Shown here piece by piece: positions 1-8,475 of a DNA stretch of 64,000 nucleotides. Both the position numbers and the translations under genes were made by a program. The stretch is from Akkermansia massiliensis (GTDB lineage Bacteria > Verrucomicrobiota > Verrucomicrobiia > Verrucomicrobiales > Akkermansiaceae): contig NZ_JAMGSI010000002.1 of NCBI RefSeq assembly GCF_023516715.1, positions 496,001 to 560,000 of the forward strand. The letters run 5' to 3'. The notes under the pieces were generated by a model. The model made no database searches, had not been told where the DNA came from, and saw only the letters and a list, made by a program, of their open reading frames with translations. Each line of letters begins with the position of its first letter. Position 1 is the first letter of the stretch.

Positions 1-368
1 CGCAGACCCGGATACTCCGCATTCGCCCGCACCAGGGCTTCCATCAGGTCCGGCCCGCTCACGCGTTCGGCGCTCCTTTCCCCTGCGGGAAGGCCCCTGT
101 TCAGCTTCCACACCACAGGCATTCCGTCCGGGCAAACCACGTCCATCCGTTCCAGCACGGCCCCATAACCCCGGTCATGAACGCCGAGGGTTATCACGTG
201 CACGTCCGCGGCGGCCACCAGGCACGGGGCCTGCGCTTCCAGGGCACGTTCCGCCAGGGCAGAGCTCATTTCCTCCACGGAGCTGACGGCCACGGAAAAG
301 CCGAACACCTTTCTGGTCTCGCACGGCATCCGCGCGCCGGGCTGGTCAGGGTTGTTTGCAGCAGTCAT
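1..368 (-). CDS. WecG/TagA/CpsF family glycosyltransferase (3' part outside window)
   Basis: My own translation of the minus strand from the ATG at 368 gives about 122 residues that run off the window edge. They match the N-terminal half of the WecG/TagA/CpsF family, which moves an N-acetyl-mannosaminyl-type sugar onto an undecaprenyl-diphosphate-linked GlcNAc at the cytoplasmic face of the membrane. Visible family signs are the start VFGFSVAVSSVEEM, the nucleotide-sugar part with VITLGVHD, the highly conserved CPDGMPVVW block and the ERVSGPDLMEAL block. The donor and acceptor cannot be told from this part. The hydrolase gene on the same strand lies upstream and ends at 395, 26 bp before this start, so the two may be cotranscribed. 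Confidence 0.82.
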   Translation of the reverse strand, partial: MTAANNPDQPGARMPCETRKVFGFSVAVSSVEEMSSALAERALEAQAPCLVAAADVHVITLGVHDRGYGAVLERMDVVCPDGMPVVWKLNRGLPAGERSAERVSGPDLMEALVRANAEYPGL

Positions 369-394
369 GGCCTGATGGAAATGAAGGGTGAAAA

Positions 395-1168
395 TCACGG
401 CAGGGACAGCCTCAGCCCGTCGTAGGCAGGCATGACGTTCTCCGGCAGCTTGCCGGAAAGAATCCCGTAATCCATGTCGTGGGACATGTGGGTCAGCACG
501 GCGCGCCCGGGCCGGATGGCGGCAATGGCGGCCAGGGATTCCTCCAGGCACAGGTGCGTGGGGTGCAGATGATAGCGCAAGCCGTCAATAATCAGCAGGT
601 CAACCCCTTTCATGGCCTCCAGGGAGGCCTCCGGAATGCTTTTCACATCCGGCATGTATGCCAGCCGCTGCCCTTCCGCCTCCAGCACGTAGGCATAAGT
701 CTCCACCCCGGCATGCATTACGGGAAGAGGCGTCACCAGCACGCTCCCTACGCGGAACGGCTCCCTCACTTCGTGAGGTTCCGGCCTGACGTAGCCGCTC
801 CGGCCCGGTTTCGGTTCAAACGCCCAGCCGTACATGGTCCGCAGGGCTTCCATCGTCTGCGGTGAGGCGTACAGGGGCAGGCCGCCGGACCTGCGCCAGC
901 AGAAGGCGCGCAGATCGTCAAAGCCGCCCACGTGGTCCACATGGGCGTGCGTGTACAGCACGGCGTCCACGTCCGTGATGTTTTCCCGCAGGGCCTGCTG
1001 ACGCAGATCCGGGGAGGAATCCAGCAGAATGCGGGTGCCCGCGGCCTCCACGTAAACTGAAGAACGCAACCGCTTGTTTCTGGGGTCCGGGGACGTGCAG
1101 ACCGCACAGGAGCAACCTATCTGCGGAACTCCGGTGGACGTTCCGGTGCCCAGAAAGAGAATGTTCAT
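395..1168 (-). CDS. PhnP-like metallo-beta-lactamase-fold hydrolase
   Basis: 257 residues from the ATG at 1168; a second in-frame ATG at 1180 would add MTSV. I chose 1168 because family members start directly at the first strand (here MNILFLGTGTSTGVPQ). The metal site is seen as THAHVDH at residues 73-79. An early GCSCAVC cysteine cluster (residues 18-24) is typical of the PhnP-like branch, which hydrolyses cyclic phosphodiesters and can bind an extra zinc. A late THMSHDMDY segment supplies further ligands. No phosphonate genes are nearby, so the substrate is unknown. The gene is divergent from recN with only about 60 bp between starts, so the promoters share that gap. Confidence 0.8.
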   Translation of the reverse strand: MNILFLGTGTSTGVPQIGCSCAVCTSPDPRNKRLRSSVYVEAAGTRILLDSSPDLRQQALRENITDVDAVLYTHAHVDHVGGFDDLRAFCWRRSGGLPLYASPQTMEALRTMYGWAFEPKPGRSGYVRPEPHEVREPFRVGSVLVTPLPVMHAGVETYAYVLEAEGQRLAYMPDVKSIPEASLEAMKGVDLLIIDGLRYHLHPTHLCLEESLAAIAAIRPGRAVLTHMSHDMDYGILSGKLPENVMPAYDGLRLSLP

Positions 1169-1232
1169 CACAGAGGTCATGATTGCGTTTAGAGCAAATG
1201 ATGCCATAATGCATTCAAAATCCAAAGCCCGA

Positions 1233-2891
1233 ATGCTTACATTGCTGAAAATTAGAAACCTGGCCCTCGTGGACCAGCTGCTCTGGGAACCCAGCTCCGG
1301 TTTCATCTGCATCACGGGGGAAACGGGGGCGGGCAAATCCGTCATCATCGGCGCCATACGCCTGGCGCTGGGAGAACGCGCGGACAAAACGCTCATCCGG
1401 TCCGGAGAACAGCAATGCAGCGTGGAGGCCGTGTTCCACCTGCCGGACTCCTCCCCGGTGCACGCCATTCTGAACGAACACGGCGTGCCGCCCTGCGAAG
1501 ACGGCAACCTGATCATCAAGCGCATCATTTCCTCCACGGCCAACCGCCAGTTCCTGAATGACAGCCCGTGCACCCTGAACCTGCTGCGGGAGGCGGGCGC
1601 CTGCCTGGTGGACATGCACGGCCCCAGCGACCACCGCTCCCTGATCTCCCAGGAGAGGCAGCTTTCCCTGCTGGACGCCTTTGGGGAGCACGCCCCCCTG
1701 CTGCACGCCTACGCGGACGCGTGGCGGCAATGGCAGGACGCGCGCCGGGCCTATGACGACCTGGAGCATGCGGAAGCGGCCACCGCGCGGGAAATAGAGC
1801 TGCTGCGCCACCAGGTGGACGAGATAGACGCCGCCGCCTTTACGCCGGAGGAAGTGCTCACGCTGGAAGAACGCTGGCAGCGCGCCCGCAACGGCACCAG
1901 GCTTCAGGAACAGGTTTCCAGAATGCTTGCCATGCTGGAGGAAACGGACGTGCCCGGCCTGGGTTCCCAGTTGAGGGAACTGACCCGGGCGGCGCACGAA
2001 CTGGAACGCATGGACGCCTCCACAGCCGCGTGGCTGGCCCCGCTGGCGGAAGTGAATCTGGAGCTTAAGGAAATTGAAGGACGCCTGGCGGATTATTCCT
2101 CCGAGCTGGATTGTGATCCCCGGGAGCTCTTCCAACTGGAGGAGCGCATCAACCTGCTGGAATCCCTGAAAATGAAATACGGCCCTTCCTTTGAAGACGT
2201 CTGCGCCCGGAGGGAGGAGGCGGCCCACCGCCTGGACCGCATCGAGCACCGCACGGAACGCCTGGAAGAACTGCGGGCCTCCATGGCCGTCCTGCGCAAG
2301 CAGGTGGACGCCGCCGGACAGGCCCTGACCAAAGCGCGGCAGGCATCCGCGCCCAAACTGGCTTCCTCCATCGTCAGGCACTCCCGGGAACTGGGCTTCC
2401 GCCAGGCCGTCTTTGAAGTAGGGCTCTCCCCCCTCCAGGAACCCGGCTCCCAGGGAATGGAAACGGTGGAATTCCTGTTCGGCCCCAATCCGGGCGAACC
2501 CTCCAAGCCTCTCCGGCTGATTGCCTCCAGCGGGGAGCTGGCGCGCATCATGCTGGCGATTAAAAGCGCCCTGGCGCACAAGGACTCCACCCCCCTGCTG
2601 GTATTTGACGAAATAGACGCCAATGTGGGCGGGGAAGTGGCGCGGGCCGTCGGCTTCAAGATGCAGCAGCTCGGGAACAGGCACCAGGTCATCTCCATCA
2701 CGCACTTTCCGCAGGTGGCGGCCCTGGCCTCCCATCACTACCTGGTCCAGAAGGCTTCCGCGGGCAACCGCACCATCTCCTGCCTGCGGGAGGTGAGCCA
2801 TGAAGACCGGATAGACGAGCTGGTCCGCATGCTGGGCGGCGGCGGGGACCACGCCCGCACGCTGGCCCAGGCCCTGCTGCAGCCCTCCTGA
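1233..2891 (+). CDS. recN: DNA repair protein RecN (SMC-like ATPase)
   Basis: 552 residues, normal for RecN, an SMC-like cytoplasmic ATPase that acts in double-strand break repair together with RecA. The N-terminal half has the Walker A motif GETGAGKS at residues 29-36. The middle (about 150-370) is rich in charged heptad-like helices, matching the antiparallel coiled coil. The C-terminal half has the signature/Walker B region with SGELARIMLAIK and LLVFDEIDANVGGE, then the H-loop segment VISITHFPQVAA. Start chosen at 1233 (MLTLLKIRNLALVD), where family members begin; an upstream in-frame ATG at 1209 adds eight residues. It stands alone and is convergent with copA, 30 bp away. Confidence 0.95.
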   Translation: MLTLLKIRNLALVDQLLWEPSSGFICITGETGAGKSVIIGAIRLALGERADKTLIRSGEQQCSVEAVFHLPDSSPVHAILNEHGVPPCEDGNLIIKRIISSTANRQFLNDSPCTLNLLREAGACLVDMHGPSDHRSLISQERQLSLLDAFGEHAPLLHAYADAWRQWQDARRAYDDLEHAEAATAREIELLRHQVDEIDAAAFTPEEVLTLEERWQRARNGTRLQEQVSRMLAMLEETDVPGLGSQLRELTRAAHELERMDASTAAWLAPLAEVNLELKEIEGRLADYSSELDCDPRELFQLEERINLLESLKMKYGPSFEDVCARREEAAHRLDRIEHRTERLEELRASMAVLRKQVDAAGQALTKARQASAPKLASSIVRHSRELGFRQAVFEVGLSPLQEPGSQGMETVEFLFGPNPGEPSKPLRLIASSGELARIMLAIKSALAHKDSTPLLVFDEIDANVGGEVARAVGFKMQQLGNRHQVISITHFPQVAALASHHYLVQKASAGNRTISCLREVSHEDRIDELVRMLGGGGDHARTLAQALLQPS

Positions 2892-2921
2892 ACGGAGGGC
2901 GCCAAAAAGGAAGAGGCCGCC

Positions 2922-5165
2922 TTATTTTTCCAGACGGGGCTTGAAGCCGCGCAGCCGCAGGGAATTGAACACCACGCACAGGGAGCTTAAACTCATGGCC
3001 CCGGCGGCAATCATGGGATTCAGCGTAAGGCCGAAGGCCGGATACAGGCACCCGGCGGCCAGCGGAATGCCGATGATATTGTAAAAGAAGGCCCAGAAGA
3101 GGTTCTGCCTGATGATGTGCAGGGTGGTGCGGCCCAGTTGAAGGGCTTCCGCCACGCCCACGGGATTGCTCTTCATCAGCACGATGTCGGAGGACTCCAT
3201 CGCCAGCTCCGTTCCGGACTTCATGGAGATGCCCACCCGGGCGCAGGCCAGCGCCGGGGCGTCGTTCACGCCGTCCCCCACCATCGCCACCTTGTCCCCG
3301 CGTTCCTCCATCTTCATCACATGGGAGGCCTTCTCATCCGGAAGCACGTCGGAAATCACTTCATCAATATGCAGTTCCCCGGCCATGTGCCGCGCCGTGG
3401 CGGCATTGTCCCCCGTCAGCATGACCACGCGCAGGTTCATCCGCTTCAGATAATCCACCGCCGCCCGGCTGTCCGGTTTCAGGGAATCCGCCACCATGAT
3501 CACTCCCGCAGGACGGTCTCCCCTCCCTACATACAGCGGGGACGCGCCCTGCCGCATGAACTCCCGGAGGCGGCCTTCCTCCTCCTTCCAGGAGATGCCC
3601 TTGTCCTGCATGAAGCCGGGATTGCCCACCGCATAGGGCACGCCGTCCACTACGCCGGAAATGCCGCGGCCCGGCACAACGGACAAATCCGCCACGGCGC
3701 GGATGGGGAGTTCCAGCAGCCTGGCGTGTTCATAAACGGCTTTCCCTACCGGATGTTCCGATCCCTGCTCCAAAGCCGCCGCCATTTCCACCAGTTCATC
3801 CGCATTCATGCCCGGCTCCGGCAGAACGGCCACCACACGGGGCTCCCCTTCAGTCAGGGTGCCCGTCTTGTCAAAAACGACGGTATCCACGCGGCTCAAA
3901 GCCTCCAAAGCTCCGGCGGACTTGCACAGGATGCCCAGCCGCGCGCCCCTGCCCGTCCCTACCATGATGGCGATGGGCGTGGCAAGCCCCAGAACGCAGG
4001 GGCAGGAAATCACCAGCACCGCAATCGCCCTGGCAAGGGCGAAGGAAAATCCCTCCCCGGCAGCCAGCCACGCAACCAACGACACCAGGGCAATCGCAAT
4101 CACCGCAGGGACAAAGAAATAACACACCCGGTCCGCCAGCCGTGCAATCGGAGCCTTGGACTGGCTGGCCTCCTCCACCAGGCGGATCATGCGGGCCAGC
4201 GTGGAGTCCCTGCCCACGCGTTCCGCACGTACCTTGAGATACCCGGCCCGGTTGAACGTGCCGCTGATCACCCGGTCTCCCGCCGTCTTGTCCACCGGCA
4301 TGCTTTCCCCCGTCAGGTCCGATTCATCCAGCGCGGCCTGCCCTTCTTCAATGACGCCGTCCACCGGAATCCTCTGCCCGGTTTTCACCACCACCAGGTC
4401 CCCGGAATGAAGTTCATCCAGCGGGACGGCGCGCTCCGCGCCGTCATGCCAAACCAGGGCCTCCTGGGGAACCAGCTTCACCAGCCCTTTCACGGCGGCG
4501 TTCGTCTTGCGGTAGGAACGGCGTTCAAGATATTTCCCCAGGGAAATCAGGGTGACGATCATGGCCGCGGATTCAAAATACAGTTCCATTCCGTCCACGT
4601 TGGCGCCCTGCCACAGCGCCGCAATCAACAGATACAGCCCGTACAGGAAGGCGGAACCGGAGCCGATGGCGATCAGGGAATCCATATTGGGAGACAGCGC
4701 GGCAAGCTGGCGCACGCCGTTGATTAAATAATGCCGGTTCAGCCACAGAATCGCGGCCGCCAGAATGCACTGCGCCCACAAATTCATCCAGAGCCCCCAG
4801 CCCCCTCCCGGAACGGGCCAGTGCCACATGGGCCCCATGGACAGATACATCAGAGGCGCCAGCAGCAGAACGGACCAAACGAGGCGGGAGCCTCCCGTTT
4901 CCTCCTGCCCCTGGCTTTCCTCCCCATCCGCACCGGAAAACGGTTCCTCCCGCCAGTCCGCCAGGTGGAAGCCGGCTTTCTCCACTACGGACGCAATGCG
5001 CCCCCTGGCGGGCGAATCTGGCTTTTCAAACAGAACGGTCATCCGCCCCGTCAGCAAATTCAGCTCTACGCGCTCCACCCCCTCCAATCCCTCCACGGCG
5101 CGCTCCACCTTGGCAGCACAACCGGCGCAATGCATGCCGGAAACAAGATAGTTCTTTTCTTCCAT
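2922..5165 (-). CDS. copA: Copper-exporting P1B-type ATPase
   Basis: 747 residues with a single N-terminal heavy-metal-associated domain (GMHCAGC, Cys13 and Cys16), then membrane helices, an actuator domain with TGES (residues 285-288), the metal-binding CPC in SCPCVLGLATP (388-390), the phosphorylated Asp432 in DKTGTLTEG, the SEHPVGKA nucleotide-binding motif, and the hinge VGDGVNDAPALA. CPC plus this layout places it in the Cu(I)-exporting P1B-1 group, which pumps copper out of the cytoplasm. The start at 5165 follows a short leader. No copper chaperone or CueR-type regulator sits beside it. In the leader at 5220-5233 there is an imperfect palindrome that resembles the perfect one before the enolase gene. 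Confidence 0.93.
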   Translation of the reverse strand: MEEKNYLVSGMHCAGCAAKVERAVEGLEGVERVELNLLTGRMTVLFEKPDSPARGRIASVVEKAGFHLADWREEPFSGADGEESQGQEETGGSRLVWSVLLLAPLMYLSMGPMWHWPVPGGGWGLWMNLWAQCILAAAILWLNRHYLINGVRQLAALSPNMDSLIAIGSGSAFLYGLYLLIAALWQGANVDGMELYFESAAMIVTLISLGKYLERRSYRKTNAAVKGLVKLVPQEALVWHDGAERAVPLDELHSGDLVVVKTGQRIPVDGVIEEGQAALDESDLTGESMPVDKTAGDRVISGTFNRAGYLKVRAERVGRDSTLARMIRLVEEASQSKAPIARLADRVCYFFVPAVIAIALVSLVAWLAAGEGFSFALARAIAVLVISCPCVLGLATPIAIMVGTGRGARLGILCKSAGALEALSRVDTVVFDKTGTLTEGEPRVVAVLPEPGMNADELVEMAAALEQGSEHPVGKAVYEHARLLELPIRAVADLSVVPGRGISGVVDGVPYAVGNPGFMQDKGISWKEEEGRLREFMRQGASPLYVGRGDRPAGVIMVADSLKPDSRAAVDYLKRMNLRVVMLTGDNAATARHMAGELHIDEVISDVLPDEKASHVMKMEERGDKVAMVGDGVNDAPALACARVGISMKSGTELAMESSDIVLMKSNPVGVAEALQLGRTTLHIIRQNLFWAFFYNIIGIPLAAGCLYPAFGLTLNPMIAAGAMSLSSLCVVFNSLRLRGFKPRLEK

Positions 5166-5347
5166 TGTCGTTAAAACGGAGTGTTTGATTTTCCGGGACC
5201 AAAGAAGGCTCCCATGTTGTTAGGTGAAACTAATCCCATCAATCCCGTTTCTCAAGCCGCTTTCGCGGCTTCACCCTTTTCCAATAAAAAATGACAAAAA
5301 AACGCCCGCGGCCCCGTAACAGTAACAAACACCTTCATCCCTTCATA

Positions 5348-6340
5348 ATGACCGCTCCCACCCTGTTCCGAGTCCTGGCCTGCACGGCCCTGTTGTCCGC
5401 CCCCCTCCATGCCCAGCTTTACACCCTGCACGGGGACGGCGTCAAAAAAACCGAGAGGGTGGTGGAAAAAGCGGATTATTCCGATTACGAACTCGTCTGG
5501 CACGACGAGTTCGACAAGGACGGCCGCCCGGACCCCGCCAAGTGGAATTACGAACACGGATTCGTCCGCAACAAGGAGGAACAGTGGTACCAGCCGGAAA
5601 ACGCCCGGTGCGAGGACGGCATGCTGATTATTGAAGGCAAAAAGGAAAAACACGCCAATCCCCATTATGACCCGGCGGGAAAGAATTGGCAGACGACGCG
5701 CAAGGAAGCGGATTACACCTCCGCCTCCCTGACCACGCGCGGCAAGTTTTCCTGGCTGTACGGGCGGTTTGAAATCCGGGCCAGATTCAGCCCGCGGGAG
5801 GGCATGTGGCCCGCCTTCTGGACCATGGGCGTCAAGGAAGGATGGCCCATGTGCGGGGAAATAGACATCATGGAGTACTACCAGTCCACCTACCTGGCCA
5901 ACCTCTGCTGGGCCTCCCCCAAAAAACACGTGGGCAAATGGAGCACTACCTACACGCCGCTCAAATGGCTCCAGGAAAGGCATGCGGACTGGGCGGACAG
6001 CTTCCATGTCTTCCGCATGGACTGGGATGAAAAGGAAGTGCGCCTGTATGCGGACGACATCCTGCTGAACAGGACGCCCCTGGACAACACCGTCAACGCC
6101 GTTTACAAGGAAGTCGCCAATCCCTTCCGTCAGCCCCATTTCATCATCCTGAACCTGGCCATGGGCGCCACAGGAGGCGATCTGAATAAACTGCCCCTGC
6201 CCCAGAAGTATGAAATAGATTACGTCCGCATATACCAGAAGAAGGATTCCCCCCACAAGGGCACCATTCCCTACCGGACAGAGAAGAAAAAGGATGCTCC
6301 CGTGGAACTGTCCCGCCTTCAGAAAGCGCTAGACGAATAG
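5348..6340 (+). CDS. Secreted glycoside hydrolase family 16
   Basis: 330 residues from the ATG at 5348, which gives a clean signal peptide (MTAPTLFRVLACTALLSAPLHA). The mature part is a GH16 jelly-roll domain: it starts with LVWHDEFDKDGRPD, and has the catalytic motif GEIDIMEYY, with the two Glu as nucleophile and acid/base flanking the helper Asp. GH16 enzymes cut internal beta-1,3 or beta-1,4 bonds in galactans, glucans and related chains. In Akkermansia several are known to act as endo-beta-galactosidases on mucin O-glycans, so that is a likely role, but the exact specificity is inference. The gene is divergent from copA and stands alone. Confidence 0.9.
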   Translation: MTAPTLFRVLACTALLSAPLHAQLYTLHGDGVKKTERVVEKADYSDYELVWHDEFDKDGRPDPAKWNYEHGFVRNKEEQWYQPENARCEDGMLIIEGKKEKHANPHYDPAGKNWQTTRKEADYTSASLTTRGKFSWLYGRFEIRARFSPREGMWPAFWTMGVKEGWPMCGEIDIMEYYQSTYLANLCWASPKKHVGKWSTTYTPLKWLQERHADWADSFHVFRMDWDEKEVRLYADDILLNRTPLDNTVNAVYKEVANPFRQPHFIILNLAMGATGGDLNKLPLPQKYEIDYVRIYQKKDSPHKGTIPYRTEKKKDAPVELSRLQKALDE

Positions 6341-6483
6341 GGAACGTGAACGGCCAGGGGCGCATGGAACGGATAGAGCAAAAAGGGAATTCCGGCTTCG
6401 CCGTATCCGTAAGGTCCATCCAGTTTCTTTAACCCCTTCCAATTCATATAAAAGTCCCTGCCTTCGGGAACGGGGGCGGCCTG

Positions 6484-7137
6484 TTACTCGGCAGCCTTCC
6501 CCTTGAGCACCAGGAGAATGTGCTCCGCCATGAGGGCGTGCCCTTCCGCATTGGGGTGCACGCCGTCCACCAGCAGGGAGCCCTTGTCCTTCATCACCTT
6601 GTTGAGGTCGATCACCCTGGATTTGGTGCTCTTGGCCACCTGCCGGATGAGCGGAATGATTTCCTTTTCAATGCATTCCCTGCTGATCCCCCCTTCCCTG
6701 GCCTCCTGGGAGGGAATGGGCAGCAGGCAGTATACCTTCAATTTGGGATTCTGCTTGCGGAATTCCGTAATGATCTCCTTGTAATTGTTTACAAAATCAT
6801 CCTTGTGGCTCCAATTCACTTTTTTGCTGTCATTGGTGCCCAGGCCTATCAACAGCATGTCAGGCTTGAACGCCAGCGCGTCCTGATAAGCCTTCTCCCG
6901 CGTGATGGGGCGGTCCCCCTTGAACAGCAGGCAGCGCGCCGATACGCCGAAGTTTCCTACTTCCGCCTTCCTGTCCAGGGTCTTCGCAATCCGGGATACC
7001 CAGCAGTCTTCCTTTTTAACCCCCATCCCGGCGGTGATGCTGTCCCCCAGACAGGCCAGCTTCACTGCGGCGGCACAATCCGCCGGCAGAAAAGCGGCCA
7101 GCAGCCCTATCCACAACAAGACAATAAACTTTTTCAT
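6484..7137 (-). CDS. Secreted SGNH/GDSL-family hydrolase
   Basis: 217 residues. The N-terminus MKKFIVLLWIGLLAAFLPADCAAA is a signal peptide. Block I is LACLGDSITAG with the catalytic Ser, block II the Gly in NFGVSA, block III the GTND with its Asn, and block V DGVHPNAEGH with the catalytic Asp-x-x-His pair. Such enzymes hydrolyse esters, often O-acetyl groups on sugars or acyl chains of lipids. In a mucin-degrading organism, removal of glycan O-acetyl groups is plausible but unproven. It is convergent with the GH16 gene, and no strong terminator is seen in the 143 bp between them. Confidence 0.82.
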   Translation of the reverse strand: MKKFIVLLWIGLLAAFLPADCAAAVKLACLGDSITAGMGVKKEDCWVSRIAKTLDRKAEVGNFGVSARCLLFKGDRPITREKAYQDALAFKPDMLLIGLGTNDSKKVNWSHKDDFVNNYKEIITEFRKQNPKLKVYCLLPIPSQEAREGGISRECIEKEIIPLIRQVAKSTKSRVIDLNKVMKDKGSLLVDGVHPNAEGHALMAEHILLVLKGKAAE

Positions 7138-7240
7138 GGAGTAAAATATTACAATGAGAATGGCTTACTGGACGCGGCTTCAAATGTAAAGCCCGTACTC
7201 CGGCCCGTCTTCTGGTCTTTTTCCGTGCCGTCCCCTCATG

Positions 7241-7274
7241 AAAAAGCCCCGGCCGGATAAAACCCGGACGGGAC
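7241..7274 (-). terminator. Rho-independent terminator after efp
   Basis: Read on the minus strand, CCCGTCCGG and CCGGCCGGG pair with one mismatch around the loop GTTTTAT and are followed by GCTTTTT. It lies about 28 bp past the efp stop. Confidence 0.65.
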
Positions 7275-7301
7275 TCTTCAAATAACAGGAAAAGGGAACG
7301 T

Positions 7302-7868
7302 TTAATTCACGCGGCCCAGGTAGGAGCCGTCTTCCGTCTTTACGGAAATCTTTTCGCCGGGCTTGATGAAAAGGGGCACCTGCACCACCAAGCCGGTGGT
7401 CATCGTGGCGGACTTGTAAACGTTGTTCGCGCTGTCGCCCTTGACGCCTTCCGGAGCTTCCGCCACTTCCATGGTGATGGCGGCGGGGAGTTCCACGGAA
7501 ACAACCGTCTCATCCGTGAAAAGCAGAATGTAGATGTTGCCTTCCATCAGGTAATCCTTGACGGGTTCCACGATGTCCGGAGACACGGTAATGTCTTCGT
7601 ACGTATCGGGGTTCATGAAGTGGTAGCCCATGCCGTCAATGTAGCTGAACTCATATTCCTCACGGGCGAGGTTCACGCCTTCCAGGGATTCATTGGAAGT
7701 CAGGCGAAGGTTATATACCTTCTTGGTGGAAATGCTGCGGATGCTCATTTGCACGTAGGAGGCCATGCGGGGGGGGCACTTGTGCTCCATGCTGACCACG
7801 ACGCAAACGTCATTGTTATGATTAACCGCGTGTCCCTTGCGAAGATTGATTACGGGTACTTTTGCCAT
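7302..7868 (-). CDS. efp: Translation elongation factor P, Arg34 type
   Basis: 188 residues, the normal EF-P length, with the three beta-barrel domains: N-terminal KOW-like part (1-65), the middle part with FSYIDGMGYHFMNPDTYED, and the C-terminal part ending in ATMTTGLVVQVPLFIKPGEKI. EF-P binds between the ribosomal P and E sites and relieves stalling at polyproline. In Escherichia coli the tip of domain I is PGKG, with Lys34 modified by beta-lysyl addition. Here the aligned stretch is CPPRMAS with Arg at residue 34, encoded next to a run of eight C. An Arg at the tip is known for EF-P that is rhamnosylated by EarP, and for the YeiP/EfpL relatives. It could therefore be either an EF-P with a different modification or an EfpL-like paralogue. 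Confidence 0.88.
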   Translation of the reverse strand: MAKVPVINLRKGHAVNHNNDVCVVVSMEHKCPPRMASYVQMSIRSISTKKVYNLRLTSNESLEGVNLAREEYEFSYIDGMGYHFMNPDTYEDITVSPDIVEPVKDYLMEGNIYILLFTDETVVSVELPAAITMEVAEAPEGVKGDSANNVYKSATMTTGLVVQVPLFIKPGEKISVKTEDGSYLGRVN

Positions 7869-7990
7869 GCGGCCCGTACCATACCATGTTTTCCCCTCCC
7901 GTCAAGCCGAAAAAACGCGCCAAACCCTTGATGCGCTTGGAGAAAACGCCTTTGGCCGGGTGACCGGAAAGGCCGGAAAAACCATCGTTC

Positions 7991-8449
7991 CTACCGGCTG
8001 AGATCCTGCTGGAACAGGACCTTGATGCCGCTGGAATTCAGCACGGTGCGCCCGAAGTTGAGGTCATCCACATGGAGGGCGACCAGGGAGCCCCGCGCCA
8101 TGCAGGGCATCAGGGGGTACAGGAAGTTGACGTTCATTTCCGCGGCATACAGCACATCCAGGCACTTCTTGAGGTCCGCGGGGCCATGGCGGAGAACCGC
8201 CACCAGAACCTCGGACTCCGTGTAGCAGATGCCCTTTTCCAGAAAGATTTCCGACGTTCGTTCCGGATCGCTGACAATCAGGCGCGCAATGGTCGCCTCA
8301 TGGCAGTCGTGCATGCTGAACCCCAGGCAGAAGATGCCGTGCATGTCCAGCAGGCCGAGGAGGGCGGACAGCGCCCCCACCCGGTTCTGGAGCATGATGG
8401 AATATTGCCTTATCGTACTGCCGGGGGCTTTGATGGCTTCTTCCTTCAT
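7991..8449 (-). CDS. ACT-domain protein, likely small regulatory protein
   Basis: 152 residues built of two ACT-like halves: the first has the typical ligand-binding turn LQNRVGALSALLGLLDMHGI (about residues 21-40), the second LKKCLDVLYAAEMNVNFLYP. ACT domains bind amino acids and regulate enzymes of amino-acid metabolism. No catalytic domain is present. It lies 26 bp downstream of argD on the same strand, which suggests an operon and a link to arginine or branched-chain amino acid metabolism, but the ligand is unknown. Confidence 0.65.
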   Translation of the reverse strand: MKEEAIKAPGSTIRQYSIMLQNRVGALSALLGLLDMHGIFCLGFSMHDCHEATIARLIVSDPERTSEIFLEKGICYTESEVLVAVLRHGPADLKKCLDVLYAAEMNVNFLYPLMPCMARGSLVALHVDDLNFGRTVLNSSGIKVLFQQDLSR

Positions 8450-8475
8450 GACAATAAAGCAAACGGGGTTGAGTT

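Noticed and set aside
3117-4727. 536-residue plus-strand ORF opposite copA
   Set aside because: Antisense shadow; His/Gln-rich with no domain.
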